This document shows, piece by piece, positions 5,547 through 5,636 of a stretch of 5,636 nt of DNA. The stretch lies in NCBI GenBank assembly GCA_020627605.1, contig JAHDGO010000146.1, forward strand, positions 1-5,636. The letters run 5' to 3'. Made by a program: the position numbers and the translations under genes. Source of the DNA: Yoonia sp. Lineage in GTDB: Bacteria; Pseudomonadota; Alphaproteobacteria; Rhodobacterales; Rhodobacteraceae. A model generated the notes under the pieces. It did not search any database, was not told where the DNA came from, and worked only from the letters and a program-made list of their open reading frames with translations. Positions within the stretch are counted from its first letter, which is position 1, and each line of letters opens with the position of its first letter.

Positions 5547-5636
5547 ATGATGCAAGCCTTTGCGATATATGGACTTTCCGTGCTGCAGGGTACGCTGGCC
5601 ATCAGCCCGATGCCGGGACGAACGCGGCATTATTAT
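5547..5636 (+). CDS. N-terminus of a probable dual-specificity/tyrosine phosphatase family protein (cut by window edge)
   Basis: Thirty codons stay open from ATG 5547 to the right edge; an adjacent ATG at 5550 may be the true start. A GGGGGTGAG stretch just upstream supplies a Shine-Dalgarno sequence that suits the second ATG better. The visible peptide includes GLSVLQGTLAISPMPGR. The GTLAxSPxPGR pattern near the N-terminus resembles small Rhodobacteraceae proteins annotated as dual-specificity or protein-tyrosine phosphatases. The catalytic Cys-X5-Arg loop would lie outside the window, so activity cannot be judged. The identification comes from memory of the family and a very short stretch. 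The gene is divergent from dnaX. Confidence 0.55.
   Translation, partial: MMQAFAIYGLSVLQGTLAISPMPGRTRHYY

Noticed and set aside
1..5636. CRISPR array, insertion sequence, tRNA or rRNA
   Set aside because: No regularly spaced repeats, transposase-like frames, terminal inverted repeats or tRNA cloverleaf patterns were seen on reading both strands.

Overview
The window looks like a piece of an alphaproteobacterial chromosome, most likely from the Rhodobacteraceae (Roseobacter/Rhodobacter group). This is inferred from the moderately high GC content, from the style of the LysR regulator and the RecR Toprim region, from the Pro/Gly-rich DnaX linker, and from the dnaX-ybaB-recR gene order. I did no database search, so the assignment rests on recognition of protein families.

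Left part (1-1578): a SAM-dependent methyltransferase gene on the minus strand, running off the left edge (1-576), is divergent from a LysR-type regulator on the plus strand (679-1578). The 102-bp gap between them holds two copies of a perfect 12-bp palindrome, 43 bp apart. They lie inside an imperfect duplication that also includes the first codons of the regulator. This is a classic layout for a regulator controlling itself and its divergent neighbour.

Middle and right part (1575-5409): four minus-strand genes read dnaX (DNA polymerase III tau/gamma) -> ybaB/ebfC (nucleoid-associated protein) -> an unrecognised membrane protein with about seven transmembrane segments -> recR (recombination mediator). 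dnaX-ybaB-recR is a well-known conserved replication/repair cluster. The 331-residue membrane protein between ybaB and recR is the unexpected element. The spacers are short (57, 51 and 43 bp), consistent with one operon, but small hairpins in the first two spacers could adjust expression within it. recR ends tail-to-tail with the LysR gene, and their stop codons overlap.

Right end (5410-5636): a 137-bp divergent intergenic region with alternative hairpins precedes the first 30 codons of a plus-strand gene cut by the window edge. It resembles the N-terminus of a small dual-specificity/tyrosine phosphatase family seen in Rhodobacteraceae.

Most of the window is ordinary housekeeping sequence. 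No mobile element, CRISPR array, tRNA or rRNA was seen. The points most worth a second look are the duplicated palindromic operator with a decoy start codon, the membrane protein inside the recR cluster, and a hairpin that would bury that protein's ribosome binding site.
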